A DNA stretch of 64,000 nt from Botryosphaeria dothidea. Lineage: Eukaryota; Ascomycota; Dothideomycetes; Botryosphaeriales; Botryosphaeriaceae. Positions 33,539 through 45,515 of this stretch are shown piece by piece. Location of the stretch: assembly GCA_011503125.2 (NCBI GenBank), contig WWBZ02000009.1, positions 1 through 64,000 of the forward strand, in the 5' to 3' direction. The notes under the pieces are model-generated. The model was not told the origin of the DNA, ran no database searches, and saw nothing but the letters and a program-made list of their open reading frames with translations. A program made the position numbers and the translations under genes. The first letter of the stretch is position 1, and each line of letters starts with the position of its first letter.

Positions 33539-36060
33539 TATCGCCGGCGTCTGGGGTGGAGGGGCGGCGCAGTCAGAGGAGAAGCATGGTGTGCGGCGCG
33601 ACTCAGCTCGAACTCACCTTGCTGGGTTCTGATGTCGCCGAGAGATTCGACATTTGGGGCAGTGCAGCAGATGGCGGTTCCGCTCACGGAGGAGAAGCGC
33701 GCACCACGTCGCCCTTGGGTGGACCGAGGACTTCGAGGGCGCGGCAATGCGCGTGGACAGCAAGCCTGGCGGGCAGAGATCCTATGAGTGGAGGCCTCGA
33801 AGTTTGGGGATGGGTTCAGCAGCGATCATCAATCGAGGATGTGCGGTAGCTCGCGGACGAGGCGCGGGAAGGGAAGGGTGAGGAGAGGGGCGCGAGACAG
33901 GAGGATCAACGAGTGCGGCGGCCATGCAAAGACAGTTGGTGGATGTTGTGGGGAGTTTCGCGCCCTGACGTCTGGATCGCAGCGCCGGCCTTGTCGGCCC
34001 TGTGGAGATTAGATGGAGGCGGATGTTTTTGGTCTAGCCTGGCGAAGGGCTCGCTTTCTAGATCTCCGTTCGTTTGCGGGACGAGCCTTTCAACGCTCGA
34101 GTGATCCACAGCATTGCAATTACTCACCACGTCCGCGCAGCGCTGGGCCTGCGTCGTTAAATACGTAGCCGCTGCTGCGCATTGCCCGCATTCCTGACGG
34201 CCGCTTCTTCAGCGCGACCCGGGGTCATGTCTCGAGTCCTGCTGCGACTCAGCAACGACGCGCCAATCACCGCTCGGCCCTCGCACCGCCTTGCACCGGC
34301 GCCTCCTGTCGCATGCTCCTGGTCCAGCAAGGTCACGTTGTAGTGGCGGTTGTCCGCCCGATACTCGACCATCAGCTGGCGCTATCGCGTGCGCTCATTC
34401 TCGCTGGCTGCTGAGTACCGCTCCCACCGCTCCCAGCGCGGCTTGCTGCGATGAGCGCTATACAAGACCACGTCACGCCCAGGCACTTGTCCACGGATGC
34501 GGCGGCTTAGCGATGACTAAAGTCATCGGACTTGCACGAGCACTCGCTTGTCGGCGAACGGAATGTGAGCGCTCCTTCCCCAGCCTGGCTTCGTACGTCA
34601 TTCTCCGACATCCCACACGATGCGGATGTAGCTCCACCACTCTTGGCAGGCGGCTTTCGGCACTGATAGAGACACGCTCGGGTGAAGTCGATGGGCGTTA
34701 CGTCTGTGATTGCCCTCACGGGTAGCCTTGTTGCGAGCAGAGAGAGAATCCGGAAGGGATTGCACATTCCCTCGGTGTTCCTCCCGGCAGATTTGCGGTA
34801 CACGGGCTTTTGGTGGAATTTGACAGCCCACATGTGTCCACGCAGTTTTCGACTTGATGTGGAGAGGCTTAAGCCCAGCTTGTGGTCAAGAAGCACCCGC
34901 GGATGCCTTCCGTCTCCGCTAGTCGAGGACGCTCTTGCCTTGAGAGTCTACAGGCAGAATGTAAGCATGCACAAATGACATCTGCGCAAGCTGAAATGAA
35001 TGCCGGTGCTTCGGCTTTCCTCAGTTAATTTCTGACCTGAGCTTCGGCGATGCAACGCGGTGTCAGCCCCAAAATCATTGTCAAAGCAAGCGCAGATATG
35101 CATAGGAATTGACCATTCCGGATCAAAGCGTTCAGAAGACGTAACCACTTTCACTTACAAGCAAATGTCCTATACCAGACAGAGCGAGTATATCGCTGCA
35201 GTAATAGTTGTGAGAGCAAGCCCATAAACCAGTGTACTCAAGCAGAGTGAGAAGATATCAAGTGCCCGCAGTCATGGTGTTGACCTTGGGTCGGCAAACA
35301 CACACGGAAGAGGGCGCACATGACTCGTGCCGATCTCGCAGTGACTTCATTGGATCGCGCCGAAATCTGGGGCGCCTGCCCAAAAAAATCTCGAAAGCCG
35401 ACGACAGCTCCTCCACCCTCCGTGCTCTTGTGTGCTCGCCTCGTTCTTCTCCGCCCCGCGAACTCCGCTGCGCCATGTAAGTTAACCGTCTTTACTTTGC
35501 ATGTTGTCTTGTCCGACCACACCTTCAACACTCCCATTGCCTTGCTACGTCTTTTGCTTTGAACTTATCGCCGGAATTCTATGGGCATCCTACCACCTAT
35601 ATGCAAAGTCAACCGGTGTAGTCTTTCTTTCCTCTTTGGTGTTTTTTTTTCTTTTTGCGAGAAGGGGAGGTTCCTGCTTGGATCAGTAGGCAGCGTTTGC
35701 CCCGGAAGAAGAAGATCCTTTAATTACAAGTGATTTCATTGCCACCTCCAAAGACGATGCATTGCTTTTGCGGAAGGCATTTCCTTACCAGAAATCCCAT
35801 TCAGAATGGGAATGCGATCCAGCGATATGGCCGTTCAAAGATACAACCAGAAACTTATCTTCGCATGCAGCTGAATCAATTTTCCGGGTGTAGCGGACAT
35901 CAGCTTTGCTGCATTTTACCTCTGGAAGGCTGCTTTAACCTGCATGCAAGAGGCGTTGATCCTGACTGACCAGTTCACATCGAATACCTCCCACAGCACT
36001 TTATTTCCATGGTGTTTTACCACTTCAGAAACTCATGCTAACATCATAATTAGCTTCACA
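33539..36060. other. No gene recognised between the carrier and ADE2
   Basis: About 2.5 kb upstream of both the minus-strand carrier gene and plus-strand ADE2. Frames reach only about 145 codons and overlap on both strands. A 38-codon plus frame starting MSRVLLRLSN near 34,227 is followed by another open segment, but no convincing splice model or homology emerged. It should contain both promoters. Confidence 0.5.
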
Positions 36061-37773
36061 ATGACGAAAACAGTCGGTGTCCTAGGTGGTGGCCAGCTCG
36101 GCCGAATGATGGTCGAGCCGGCCAACAGAATGAAAATTCCCATCAACATCCTGGATGCACCTGGTGCACCAGCGAAGCAAATCAGCGCACACGATAACCA
36201 TGTCGATGGCTCCTTCAAGGATGCTGAATCCATCAAGAAGCTCTCCAAGGCCTGTGACGTCGTTACCTTCGAGATTGAGCATATCAACACAGCAACACTT
36301 GAAGAGATTGAAGGAACGGTTGAAGTAGAGCCTCACTGGAGCACCGTCAGAACCATCCAAGACAAGTATGCTCAAAAGCTACACCTCAGCTCCCATGGTG
36401 TTGAGGTGGCTGAGTCAAGAGAGCTCGAGGAAGCAACATCAGAGAGCTTGAGGGCTGTTGGTGTTTCTTTTGGATACCCATTCATGCTGAAGTCGAAGAC
36501 AGAGGCGTATGACGGCAAAGGCAACTTTCCTGTGAAGTCAGAGGCGGATATTCCAGATGCGTTGAAACAACTGGGCAACCGACCGCTCTACGCAGAGAAG
36601 TGGGCTGAGTTCAAGATGGAACTCGCAGTCATGGCCGTCAAGACGAAGGATGGAACCATTGCATACCCGACAACAGAGACCATCCATGAGAACAGCATTT
36701 GCAAGCTCACACACACTCCTGCGCGCAATGTTTCGAGGGAGATCAGGCTCCAGGCCGAGGCGCTGGCGAGGAAAGCCGTGGCAACATTCAAGGGCAAGGG
36801 CGTTTTTGGTGTTGAGATGTTCCTTCTCAAGGATGACACTCTGCTCGTCAATGAGATTGCCCCTCGGCCTCACAACAGCGGCCATTACACGATCGAGGGC
36901 TGCACGGTTTCTCAGTTCGAAGCCCATCTTCGCGCCATTACCGATGAAGCTCTTTTCCAGGAGGATCTATACCTCCGCGAGCCTGCTGCCATTATGCTCA
37001 ACGTGCTTGGCGGCAACGAGCCCGATTCTCATATCAAGATCTACGACCTGGCCAAGAAATCCCCACGCATAAGGATCCACGACTACGGCAAGGCAGAGGC
37101 TCGCCCGGGCCGCAAGATGGGCCACTTGACCGTGACGGCCCGCACCATGGATGAGGCCGAAGCTCTCATGCAGCCACTGCTCGACGCTGTGGATAAGCAG
37201 TCCGGCAAGCTTTCTGAGTCAGCGGCGCCGACAGCAGCACCTTCTCGCAAGCCACTGGTTGCCGTCATCATGGGTTCGGACTCTGACATGCCCGTTCTGA
37301 AGGCCGGCTTCGATATCTTGACCAAGTTCGACATCCCCTTCGAGACCCGCATCACCTCGGCACACCGCACTCCAGAGTGGATGGTAGAGTTCGTCAAGAG
37401 CGCAGAGGGGCGCGGTTTCAAGGCAATCATCGCGGCTGCCGGCGGTGCTGCTCACTTGCCCGGCATGGCTGCTGCTCTCACCGTCCTCCCTGTCATTGGC
37501 ATTCCCGTTAAGGCCAGCGTGCTGGATGGCGTGGACAGCTTGTACAGCATTGTACAGATGCCGCGTGGGGAGCCTGTCGCCACCGTCGGAATCAACAACT
37601 CAACGAACGCAGCTCTCTTGGCCGCGAGGATCCTGAGCGTTGCGGACCCGAGCATCGGCGAGAAGCTGCACGACTACTTCGAGGCGAGCAGAAAGGAGGT
37701 CATGGAGAAGGATGCCAAGTTGTTAGAGATGGGCCCCCAGGCGTACTTGGCACAGATGCCCGCCAAGAAGTGA
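36061..37773 (+). CDS. ADE2: Phosphoribosylaminoimidazole carboxylase (Ade2)
   Basis: Single exon of 570 residues, the usual fungal Ade2 length, starting MTKTVGVLGGGQLGRMM. It converts AIR to CAIR in purine synthesis in the cytosol. The N-terminal PurK-like half has the nucleotide motif GGGQLGRM, FEIEHINTATLEE, ATP-grasp elements (PFMLKSKTEAYDGKGNF) and NEIAPRPHNSGHYTIEGC. The C-terminal PurE-like half starts about residue 397 with PLVAVIMGSDSDMP, then ITSAHRTPEWM, IAAAGGAAHLPGMAAALT and QMPRGEPVATVGI. All the expected blocks are present. The upstream in-frame extension (from 35944) lacks conservation, so the MTKT start is preferred. Confidence 0.98.
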   Translation: MTKTVGVLGGGQLGRMMVEPANRMKIPINILDAPGAPAKQISAHDNHVDGSFKDAESIKKLSKACDVVTFEIEHINTATLEEIEGTVEVEPHWSTVRTIQDKYAQKLHLSSHGVEVAESRELEEATSESLRAVGVSFGYPFMLKSKTEAYDGKGNFPVKSEADIPDALKQLGNRPLYAEKWAEFKMELAVMAVKTKDGTIAYPTTETIHENSICKLTHTPARNVSREIRLQAEALARKAVATFKGKGVFGVEMFLLKDDTLLVNEIAPRPHNSGHYTIEGCTVSQFEAHLRAITDEALFQEDLYLREPAAIMLNVLGGNEPDSHIKIYDLAKKSPRIRIHDYGKAEARPGRKMGHLTVTARTMDEAEALMQPLLDAVDKQSGKLSESAAPTAAPSRKPLVAVIMGSDSDMPVLKAGFDILTKFDIPFETRITSAHRTPEWMVEFVKSAEGRGFKAIIAAAGGAAHLPGMAAALTVLPVIGIPVKASVLDGVDSLYSIVQMPRGEPVATVGINNSTNAALLAARILSVADPSIGEKLHDYFEASRKEVMEKDAKLLEMGPQAYLAQMPAKK

Positions 37774-40700
37774 AGCGGTGCATGTTCGGTGTCTGATACA
37801 AGCACGACAGCCTTCCCGGTTTTTTCTTTTTTTTGCATGTATGACACCTGAGCAAGAGGCGCTGCTGAAAAAAATATATACTTCACCGGAAGTCCAGTGT
37901 GACTTACTTCTCGAGTGCTGCAACAAAACAAGTCTCCCCGCCACGGATTGCCGAAAGAAGATTGAAGTGTAAAAGACAACACCAAAGGTCTAGACGCGTC
38001 GACGGACTCTAATTTTTCCGCAAAGCCACGATAAGCCAAAGATAGTTGCGGCAGCCAGAGAGGGAGGGTGCGTGTCGTTGTCAGCCACGTCTGGACGCGG
38101 CGGGATCCCATAGGCGCGCCTCCCACGCATGCTCCCTTCCCGCCCTTGTCATCTTCCAATAAGCACAAATCCCCCTGCATTTCAACGCGCACACAGCCCC
38201 TAATTTGCTCGCCGCTGCTCCCTCTCTTCTCCTCACGTCTCTCCCACCCTTCTCCGCTCTGACTCTTCTCATTTCAGCCGCCGGGAATACTGGCATATAC
38301 GACAACGCCGTACGCGCCCAGAATATGCAATACGCATCCATCGCTTGCCCCTCCCTTGCCGCCCCTCTTCTTTGACACCCATCCTCTCGCGCGCTTCGTC
38401 CGTTACCAAGAAAAGCGTGGCCAGCAACGCTATTGATGTAGTGCACCACACGGCTGCGGGGATCGCCACGGAGTATAGTCCGCCGCAGCCGTCCAACCGC
38501 AACGGTGCCCCACCACACCTTGTGTCCGCAGCGCTGGAGATCTCCCACGCACGCCTGCCACGCTTTTTTCTTCTTTTTTTTCTTTTTCATATGCTTATCG
38601 CCGCGTACTGTCCGTCGCCACGCATACACGCAACACGTAATCAGCGGATGCGAAAATCAAGGGGGGATGGCAACGAAACGGCATTATCTGCAGTCACTAT
38701 CAACATGCGCCGGCGTTCACTCTCGTGCATATGCTTTTCGAGATATGTATATGTACGTGCATATGGAAGTGGGTGTGTATGTGTGTGTGGGTCCAGCATG
38801 CTGTCACAGCAGCAAGCAGCATACGCGTTTTCCGCGGAAAATAAAAAGACAGAAAGATAAGGAACGTGGTGTGCTTGCTATTGCTGGTGGTTCAGCTGGA
38901 CGTGCAGGGTCGAGACGGCAAACCCGGTTGCCGCGCCCCTGTCGATCCGATCACAGGCGGTCAGATGCGTTTAGTCGTGGTGTGTCTAGAACATTTGTGT
39001 GAGCGGTTGATTGAGTCGGTTTCTGCCTTTCTTATCGTCGAGTCGCCAGTCGTGGTGTCGATGGGATTCTGACACGAACGTCACGGCCATGGGAGACGCA
39101 AATGGAATGTAGGCGAGACTTGCTCGGATGATTTCATGTTCTTGACGACGCCACTGACACTTGAAGCTGGGAAATTATGGGAGACTTTGACGCCAAAGGA
39201 CAGGTACGATACGAAAACAACGTGGCTGGCGCTGGAAGGGAGCTGAGCAGCCGAGGTGGCGAAGCTCGTGGCAACGGTCATCGTCCTCGGCGGATCCGAA
39301 AATTACTGTTGGCAAGGGCATATGTATGCACGCTAAGCGTGTGCCATCCTGCAGAAGCGGGCGGCGCAAGCACACCGTTTCTGGCGGCAGCGGCACCTCC
39401 AGGAGTAGGTGTGGATACGCGCCAGGGAGAAGAGGCAGAGCTTTGAACACAGCGGGAGATGAAGGAATCGGCAACGGGTGCAAGAAGGAAAAAGAAACAA
39501 AAAATTCCCCACAGCTGCCCTTCGAGCTGTTTCAGGCACCTTGCCTTTGCGTATTTTCGTGTACCATGCTGACGTGCTCTCTCTATGGGGTATGACCTGT
39601 TATGCGAACAGAGAGCAAAGCGAGGACGACCGGGACTGCGGTAAGAGCGTGGCGCGTGTGCGGGCGGAAAAGCACATGGTCAGGATGAGGCTTCCGCCCG
39701 CCCGCACGCAGGCTAGTTTGAAAGCAGGGGAAAAGAAGCAGCCGTTACCCGTCTGTTGCACAACCATGGACCGCTACCTTCTGCGGACTGCAGAGAAACG
39801 GTGAGTGAAAAAACTTTTCTTTTCTGAGACATCGATAACCAGGAATTATTCCTTGTTGATGGCATTTATCTGTTACATTCTTCCTTCTCCCTCGTTCTAT
39901 GTTTGGAGACAATGGCGGGGGAGAAAAATCATGCCTGTTGTAGTGATGCATGCCGCCGACGCGATCTCGGATCGATATGTCGTATATCTCATCGTCCAGA
40001 AACTGATGGAACAGCAAATCGGAGGGATCAAAAGAAAATTGCGCAGAGAAGCCGCGCAGGCAAAGGAGGAACGACCATTGGCAGCAGCAAATCTACGATC
40101 AGGCGGTAGAGGCGATAAGGTACTTTTCAGGCGAAACATCCGCAGTCGCGCGCGCGTCCGAAGAAAGAAAAGACGACTGCGTGAAACATTTTCTATTGCT
40201 TGAAACGGGGATCGACGAATGCGGCAATCCCGCTCCTGGCTTCACCGCGCAGCATCTTATACTTTTTCTTGTCGGCCTGAAGCTTTTACCGTCTCTTGGG
40301 TGGATGCCTCATCGGTCGTTCTTTAATCTAAGTGAGCCTTTCTTACCTATTCCACGGTTTTTTGACTTCTTCGCTGCGTTTCTTCCCTGCCCCTTCGGCT
40401 GGAGACTCGCGGCAGATAGTCCACATGAACCACATGATGCCCTGTGTCATGTATGATCAGAGATGAGGTGTTTTGGATGGAGAGCCGATTTGGGGTTCTG
40501 TGCACAAGCAAATGCCGTCTCCACAGCGCTTCGCCCCGAAAAGCTAAGAAAATCCGCTATACCCAGCAAACTGGAAGCGATGCCGGCCCTTCCCATGCAT
40601 CGGAGATCCGGGGCCAGTTGATTCATGAGTAGTGAGAGAGAAAAAGCGCCGGTAGTGAAACGGCGGTAAAAGATCAGGAATTCATGGCGATGCAAGAGTG

Positions 40701-43692
40701 TTGCCATCTCGATCCTTTTTTTTTGCTCGCTCACGGGCCGGTTGCTGAATGAAGACGAATTGTTATACCGGCCTTGCAGGTTGGGCGGACATGGTATTGC
40801 AGCAACCGGGCATGTTGGCGATCTGCAGACCCGTTTGGTCCGCTGCATGAGCGCCACCGGGATGCAACAGTCATTGATATTGGCCGGCGGATGGATTGGC
40901 TGGCTGAACGGCTAGCTGGCGGATGCTGTGCGAGTGAGACATGCATGGCACGCGCATAAAAGCCATGTAGTGTATGTATGTAGGTATGGGCAGCATCGCA
41001 GCGCAGTCGTGTAGCCAGGAAATCTTTGATAAATAGGAGCGTCATGCAGCAGCGAGCGCGTATACCCGCTGTCCCGCTGCTCCGCGGAACGGGGTAGATA
41101 CACTGGAACCAGGGAGAACATTGCGATATGTAGTCCGGGAGAACGAGGAGAGGAAAAAGAAAGTACAGCACGGCTGACGAGGGAACATGGCAGAATGACG
41201 GCGCGAGGCAAGGGCATAGCAAAGCAATCCATCCTGCTTCTCGGCAGCCGTGTGTCATTGCACCGCATGTCCACCGCACCGAGCGACGACCGAAAAAGAG
41301 CCACGACAGACGCGGGGAGCAGACCACCATGCGAAGCAAGGCCGTTGAAGAGCACTGTAAGCATAATGCATGAGCACCGGCGACACGTCGGCCCCGCACT
41401 GCTGTCCCTCCAAAAGCACCTTACCTTAAACTTTGCGTGGAAGGAAATGGCTGAGGCGAAACATTGTGGGGAACCTTACCGCTTCTCCACACTCTTCACC
41501 TCCTCTTCTGATACTTCTCGAATTCTCCACCACCGAGATCGAGAAATCGGGCTGGCGACCATCAGAAAGATACTCCATGAGTCGCGCAGTGGTACGCCTT
41601 ATCCAGGTTGCATTCAGTATCGTTTGGGTATCCAGCCTCACCGCAGGCCAACCACCACACACGCCCAGCCATCCACGCATGATGCTCACGCCTCAATCGA
41701 CAGATCCTCACGATAGAGTTTTTAGGTTATCGGAAGAGTGCCAGAGTGCCGCTTTCCATACACGTTTTGCTGCAGGCGCCGGCTGCCCACGATGCGATAC
41801 CTTGAAGGCGATCGTCTTGAGCAGCAGCTAGCGAGAGCTACGCGCCGCGCCGTTGTCGGACGCGATGGGCTCCGTCGATAGCCGCCGCAAACACGCAAAT
41901 AGGACGTGCAGAAGCATCCTTGCGGGCGATGATCTACCGGTCTGACGGACTCGGTAAGTCGCGAGCGCGGTCGGATAAGGCGTGAGGGGAGGGTGAGCGG
42001 AGGAGCTAGAACGCCTGGAACTGCCATAGAAGGCAAAGGCGGAGGACGCTGGCCGTTGGAAGGGGGATGGAGAAAGCCAAGTTACACGGAAATATGGGGA
42101 AGCTCGCCGACGGGCTGCGCCGGGATTCGTGGATTGTGTGCATAGGCGACATGCGGGGCTCCGGGGCATGCATAAGTCTTGCATTTGGCGGTCTGGGTTG
42201 ATGCTGTGCTGGCAGGGTCCGCAAGGCAAGGCAAGGCTGTCTGGCGGGCCAAAATATTCGTTTCAGATCGGCAAACCACAGTGAGTTCAGAGGCCGCGCG
42301 GTGTCGTGTCGAAAGGCTCCTGCCGAGGCGCAACGGAGCGGGCGACGCACATGGCACCGACGGCCGCGAGACGACAAGACGTTTGAGAGTCGGAGGCCTC
42401 GCGTGGGTGAAATGGAGCATGGGACGGTGACAGCCGCGGGTCGGAAACAGAAATTCGTCTCCCAGTGCGGCAAGCCACCCATCTCATCACCCGCAGTCGG
42501 AGCATGCTTGGCCAAATTTCACGGGATCCGGGGAAGGGAAGGGAAGGACGCGGCCGGGCGCCGGGCGCTGGCGGATGTGGTGCGGACGGTTAATTCGACA
42601 GGCAAAAATAATGGCGAAGGATGGATAGTCTTTCTGCTACAAAGAGGGTAGCTTGCGATAGGCGCCGCCGGAAGAGACGCCTGATCGCACAGAGCCGGAC
42701 AATTTCTTGCTTCGGGTCGTGATAATGGTTGCGGGCATCCCACGCCGCGGGCGTCTCCGTCTCCGCTCGCACTGTCGAGATTGGCGGATACACGGCGTGC
42801 CTCCGGTCGACGACTGCGGCAGTGATGGCCATGCCACGGCGCGTCAGCCTTCCCTCGCGGTGCCGGAGGTGCAACTCTTGTGCGGTGCAGCGCCCGACAC
42901 GGAGCGGCGCAACAGCAGAGGCCAGCAGCCATGTGTAGCAAATGGCGGAGGTGAAGCAAACGCCCGGCCGGGCCGTCACTCGCATATCAGTCAGGCAGCC
43001 TGTCCTGGGCCGCCGCTGCAGGGACAAGGCTGGCGCGGAAGGGCGGAGGCCCAGCGAAAGAGACAGGTCCAGCTCCAGCGCCAGGTTTTCTTCTGGCACA
43101 GCTCATCTCGTCGAGCACCGCATCGGTTCCGCGCGCGTAGTAGTTTCAGGTCTCGCGTGAGTCTGGGGTTGCAGTGATTAGGCTTCTGTCAGCCCGACGA
43201 AGTACCTTCCTTGCTCCGGAGGCGAGGCGTGTGCCCGCCGAGGCTTCCCTTCTGGAAAACGAGTGGAAGACGGAAGCGGACTTCTGGAAGGCGCGACGCA
43301 CCAGAGGCAGCGGCGGGCCAGAGCGCTGTATAGTGGCACGCCAGAAACAAGGTCGTCGCGTTCACACAGACCTCAGACAGGACTGCGAGGCTCACTGGCG
43401 TGGGGGGCGTGTGTGCGCTTGCAGGAGGATTATCTCGGGGAGCTGGGAAGGCGCACGGCGGCTGCGTCCATGCATCCCAGCGCAGCGACAGCCCTGTTGG
43501 TGGGCCCGTCCGTCCCCCGGCCCTGCTGTACGCACGCACGCACACACGCATCCACCTCCCCTGCCCGCGCCCTCCCCCACAGATTGCAGCGACCAGCGGG
43601 CTTGCCGTTTCTGGCCGCCACGCATGCGAGTCAGGATGGGCGGTGTAGCGACAACGCGACATGCTCGTAAATTTGTAAGATGCAAGCCGACG
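37774..43692. other. Gene-free stretch of about 5.9 kb
   Basis: Frames up to about 220 codons occur on both strands (for example 40731-41399 minus, 42590-43099 minus, 43174-43701 plus), but they overlap one another heavily and are rich in Arg, Cys, Ser and His. None carries a recognisable domain or a plausible set of splice sites. Low-complexity patches include a T/C tract at about 38,565-38,590, a TG-rich tract at about 38,770-38,790 and a CA/CG-alternating tract at about 43,530-43,545. The whole stretch ends at the TATA box of the next transcript, so it may be an extended regulatory region, a noncoding transcript or decayed sequence. Confidence 0.55.
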
Positions 43693-43702
43693 TATATATA
43701 AA
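43693..43702 (+). promoter_or_regulatory. TATA box of the 93-residue protein gene
   Basis: TATATATAAA lies about 770 bp before the start codon at 44463 and directly before a long C/T-rich, ATG-poor stretch. This is where a transcript with a ~0.7-kb leader would begin. Transcription start is inferred, not observed. Confidence 0.5.
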
Positions 43703-43842
43703 TCATCGGCGCGCCTTCGGGAGCACACGCTGGAGCCTGCTCTGTCAGACTACCTCAGCAGCTAAACGCTGAAATTTCGAGATTCGTCCGCACTGGCCGC
43801 AGGACTACCACCGCCCCGACACCCAACGCCTCCTCCGCATAC

Positions 43843-43866
43843 ATGTCCAGCCCCAGTCTTGCCTGA
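43843..43866 (+). other. Seven-codon uORF in the leader
   Basis: ATG TCC AGC CCC AGT CTT GCC TGA encodes MSSPSLA. I found no other ATG between it and the main start at 44463, which is notable over about 600 bases. A role in translation control is possible but unproven. Confidence 0.45.
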
Positions 43867-44199
43867 AGGCCCAAGCAAAAAGCACTACCAAGCCTTGTTC
43901 CGTTTTTGGAATCACCCTCCATTTCATCATACGCTTCCACTTCCCCTTACGCTACCTCCTGCCTTCCCTATATTTCTACCGCCGCCCCCAGCTCGACCAC
44001 TGCCGCTCCTCCATCCACACAATCCATCCCTAGGAAGCAGCTCCGTCTCTCCAAGAACGACATCTCAATCCCACATCTTCGCGCCAACGTCCCCTCCGCG
44101 ATTATCCAGATCCGGCACATTCCCCACGGACTTGCCTATTTGAGATAGTCACCCCAGACAACCCTCGATAGGAATCCAGTCTTCCGGTTATCCCAGTTG

Positions 44200-44274
44200 G
44201 TAAGCTTATTGCGCAACCCAACGTCCTCCTTCGCATCCGGGTGAATTGTTGAACTGACTTGTCTTTCTCCACAG
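44200..44274 (+). other. Leader intron of the 93-residue protein gene
   Basis: GTAAGC donor at 44200, a GAACTGAC branch-like site and a TTTCTCCACAG acceptor ending at 44274 define a 75-nt intron in the inferred 5' UTR. All three signals are close to the fungal consensus. A T/C-rich and CCAAC-rich stretch (44,400-44,460) follows up to the start codon, as in strongly expressed fungal genes. Confidence 0.6.
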
Positions 44275-44462
44275 CCGTTCTCCGACGTGACATCTGTACC
44301 ACGCCAACACCCCGGTGCATAAATACCCCTGGGTTTCGGTTTCGGGTCCTCAGCTCAGCTCCAGGTCAACACCTCGCCTCGACAAATAAAAAAGAGAGAT
44401 CATTTCATCTCTCCTTTCCTTCTACAAACCAAACCAACCAACCCAACCCAACCACGTCAAAA

Positions 44463-44744
44463 ATGTCTCTCCTCTCGCAACCCCGTCCCGTCCACCCGCG
44501 CGAGCGCCTCTCCCTCTTCACGCACAGCACCCTCGGCCACGACGTGTCCGCCGCGCTCAAGGCCTCGTCGCCGCTCGACATCAGCCGCACCAAGGCCATC
44601 CAGGAGACGCTAGAGGCGCCTCCGCCGTCTCCCGTCGACTTCGGCCGCAACGGCTTCCACTCGCACCAGCACCAGGCTGCTGAGGAGCAGTGGGCCGCCG
44701 CGAGGAGGAGGCTGGACGAGGAGGTCGGCATCGTCGGTGCTTAA
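44463..44744 (+). CDS. Small protein of unknown function (93 residues)
   Basis: Uninterrupted frame starting MSLLSQPRPVHPRERLSLFT after AAAA at the ATG, a good fungal start context, and ending RRLDEEVGIVGA. The protein is hydrophilic, without signal peptide or membrane helix. A central Pro-rich piece (EAPPPSPVDFGRNG) precedes a predicted helix (QAAEEQWAAARRRLDEEVG). Codon third positions are strongly G/C-biased (CTC, CGC, GCC, TCC), unlike random sequence. The promoter architecture upstream (TATA, leader intron, pyrimidine-rich leader) suggests strong or regulated expression. I do not recognise the family. Confidence 0.7.
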   Translation: MSLLSQPRPVHPRERLSLFTHSTLGHDVSAALKASSPLDISRTKAIQETLEAPPPSPVDFGRNGFHSHQHQAAEEQWAAARRRLDEEVGIVGA

Positions 44745-45515
44745 GTCAAACGCATCTCGACGCTCCTCGCCTCGTTTGAGTAGCGGTTGTACAGTGGTTC
44801 GATGTCGTGTCATCTTCTTTTCTTCATCATTCATCGCACGATGGGCTAGGGCAAAGCGCGCAAATGGCAGGGAAAATATCAAGGAGTTTTGCTTTTATCA
44901 TAAATTTCACATTCTCACGGCTATTTAACATTCATCAAAGGTGGTCGCAAAGGTTGGGGAAAGGTGTTCATTCAATTGTTGTATTGTCTCGATCATGAAT
45001 AGGCGCGATTAAAAGGGGGCAAAGGAACGGAATTGACGGATATATCATTCCACAGTTTTTGGTTTTTTTTCTTCCTTCTGCGCGAAAAAAAAGCTGGATC
45101 GGAGCTATTGGTGTACGCCAAACATGAAAATCCTCAGACCAAACGCAGAAAATCATTTAGACGGGTATAATGTCATCGAGACGCACATCTTCAAGTAGAA
45201 AATTCCGCTGGTCGGTTTTCTTGATAACACGAAGTCCCAATACTTTCTGCAACGTGTTGACGCAGTGACTCCGATGCATCCATGCGCTGATGTGCACAAT
45301 TGGCGATCAATGACGCTGATGGGATCGCCATCGTACGCACCAATTGCGTCTTCGCTTCTATCTTCGTCGTCAATATAGTCTCCTTACAGGCCAACAAGCA
45401 CGCGAGAAGCTCATCATCATTTCGAATATTGGGTGCGGAAGAGTGGTGATTGAATTCCTTCCTATTCTCGATCCATCCCACCCCATTCCCTGACCACTAG
45501 TCGCCAATCCCGCCA
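44745..45515. other. Convergent region after the small-protein gene
   Basis: About 770 bp between convergent genes, with A/T-rich stretches that look like 3' UTR. Frames are under 100 codons and show no domain. Confidence 0.5.

Noticed and set aside
34227..34480. Possible small gene starting MSRVLLRLSN on plus
   Set aside because: Stops after 38 codons; a second open segment follows, but no convincing donor/acceptor pair joins them and no homology was recognised.
40731..41399. 222-codon minus-strand frame in the gene-free block
   Set aside because: Cys/Arg/Ser-rich, overlapped by other frames, no motif; looks like chance openness.
42590..43099. 169-codon minus-strand frame and its overlapping partners
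   Set aside because: Several frames are open at once on both strands, a GC-composition effect, and none has a domain.
43859..44148. Open frames (80-94 codons) in the leader of the 93-residue gene
   Set aside because: They lack an ATG start, are Ser/Pro/Thr-rich because of the pyrimidine-rich leader, and end before the leader intron.
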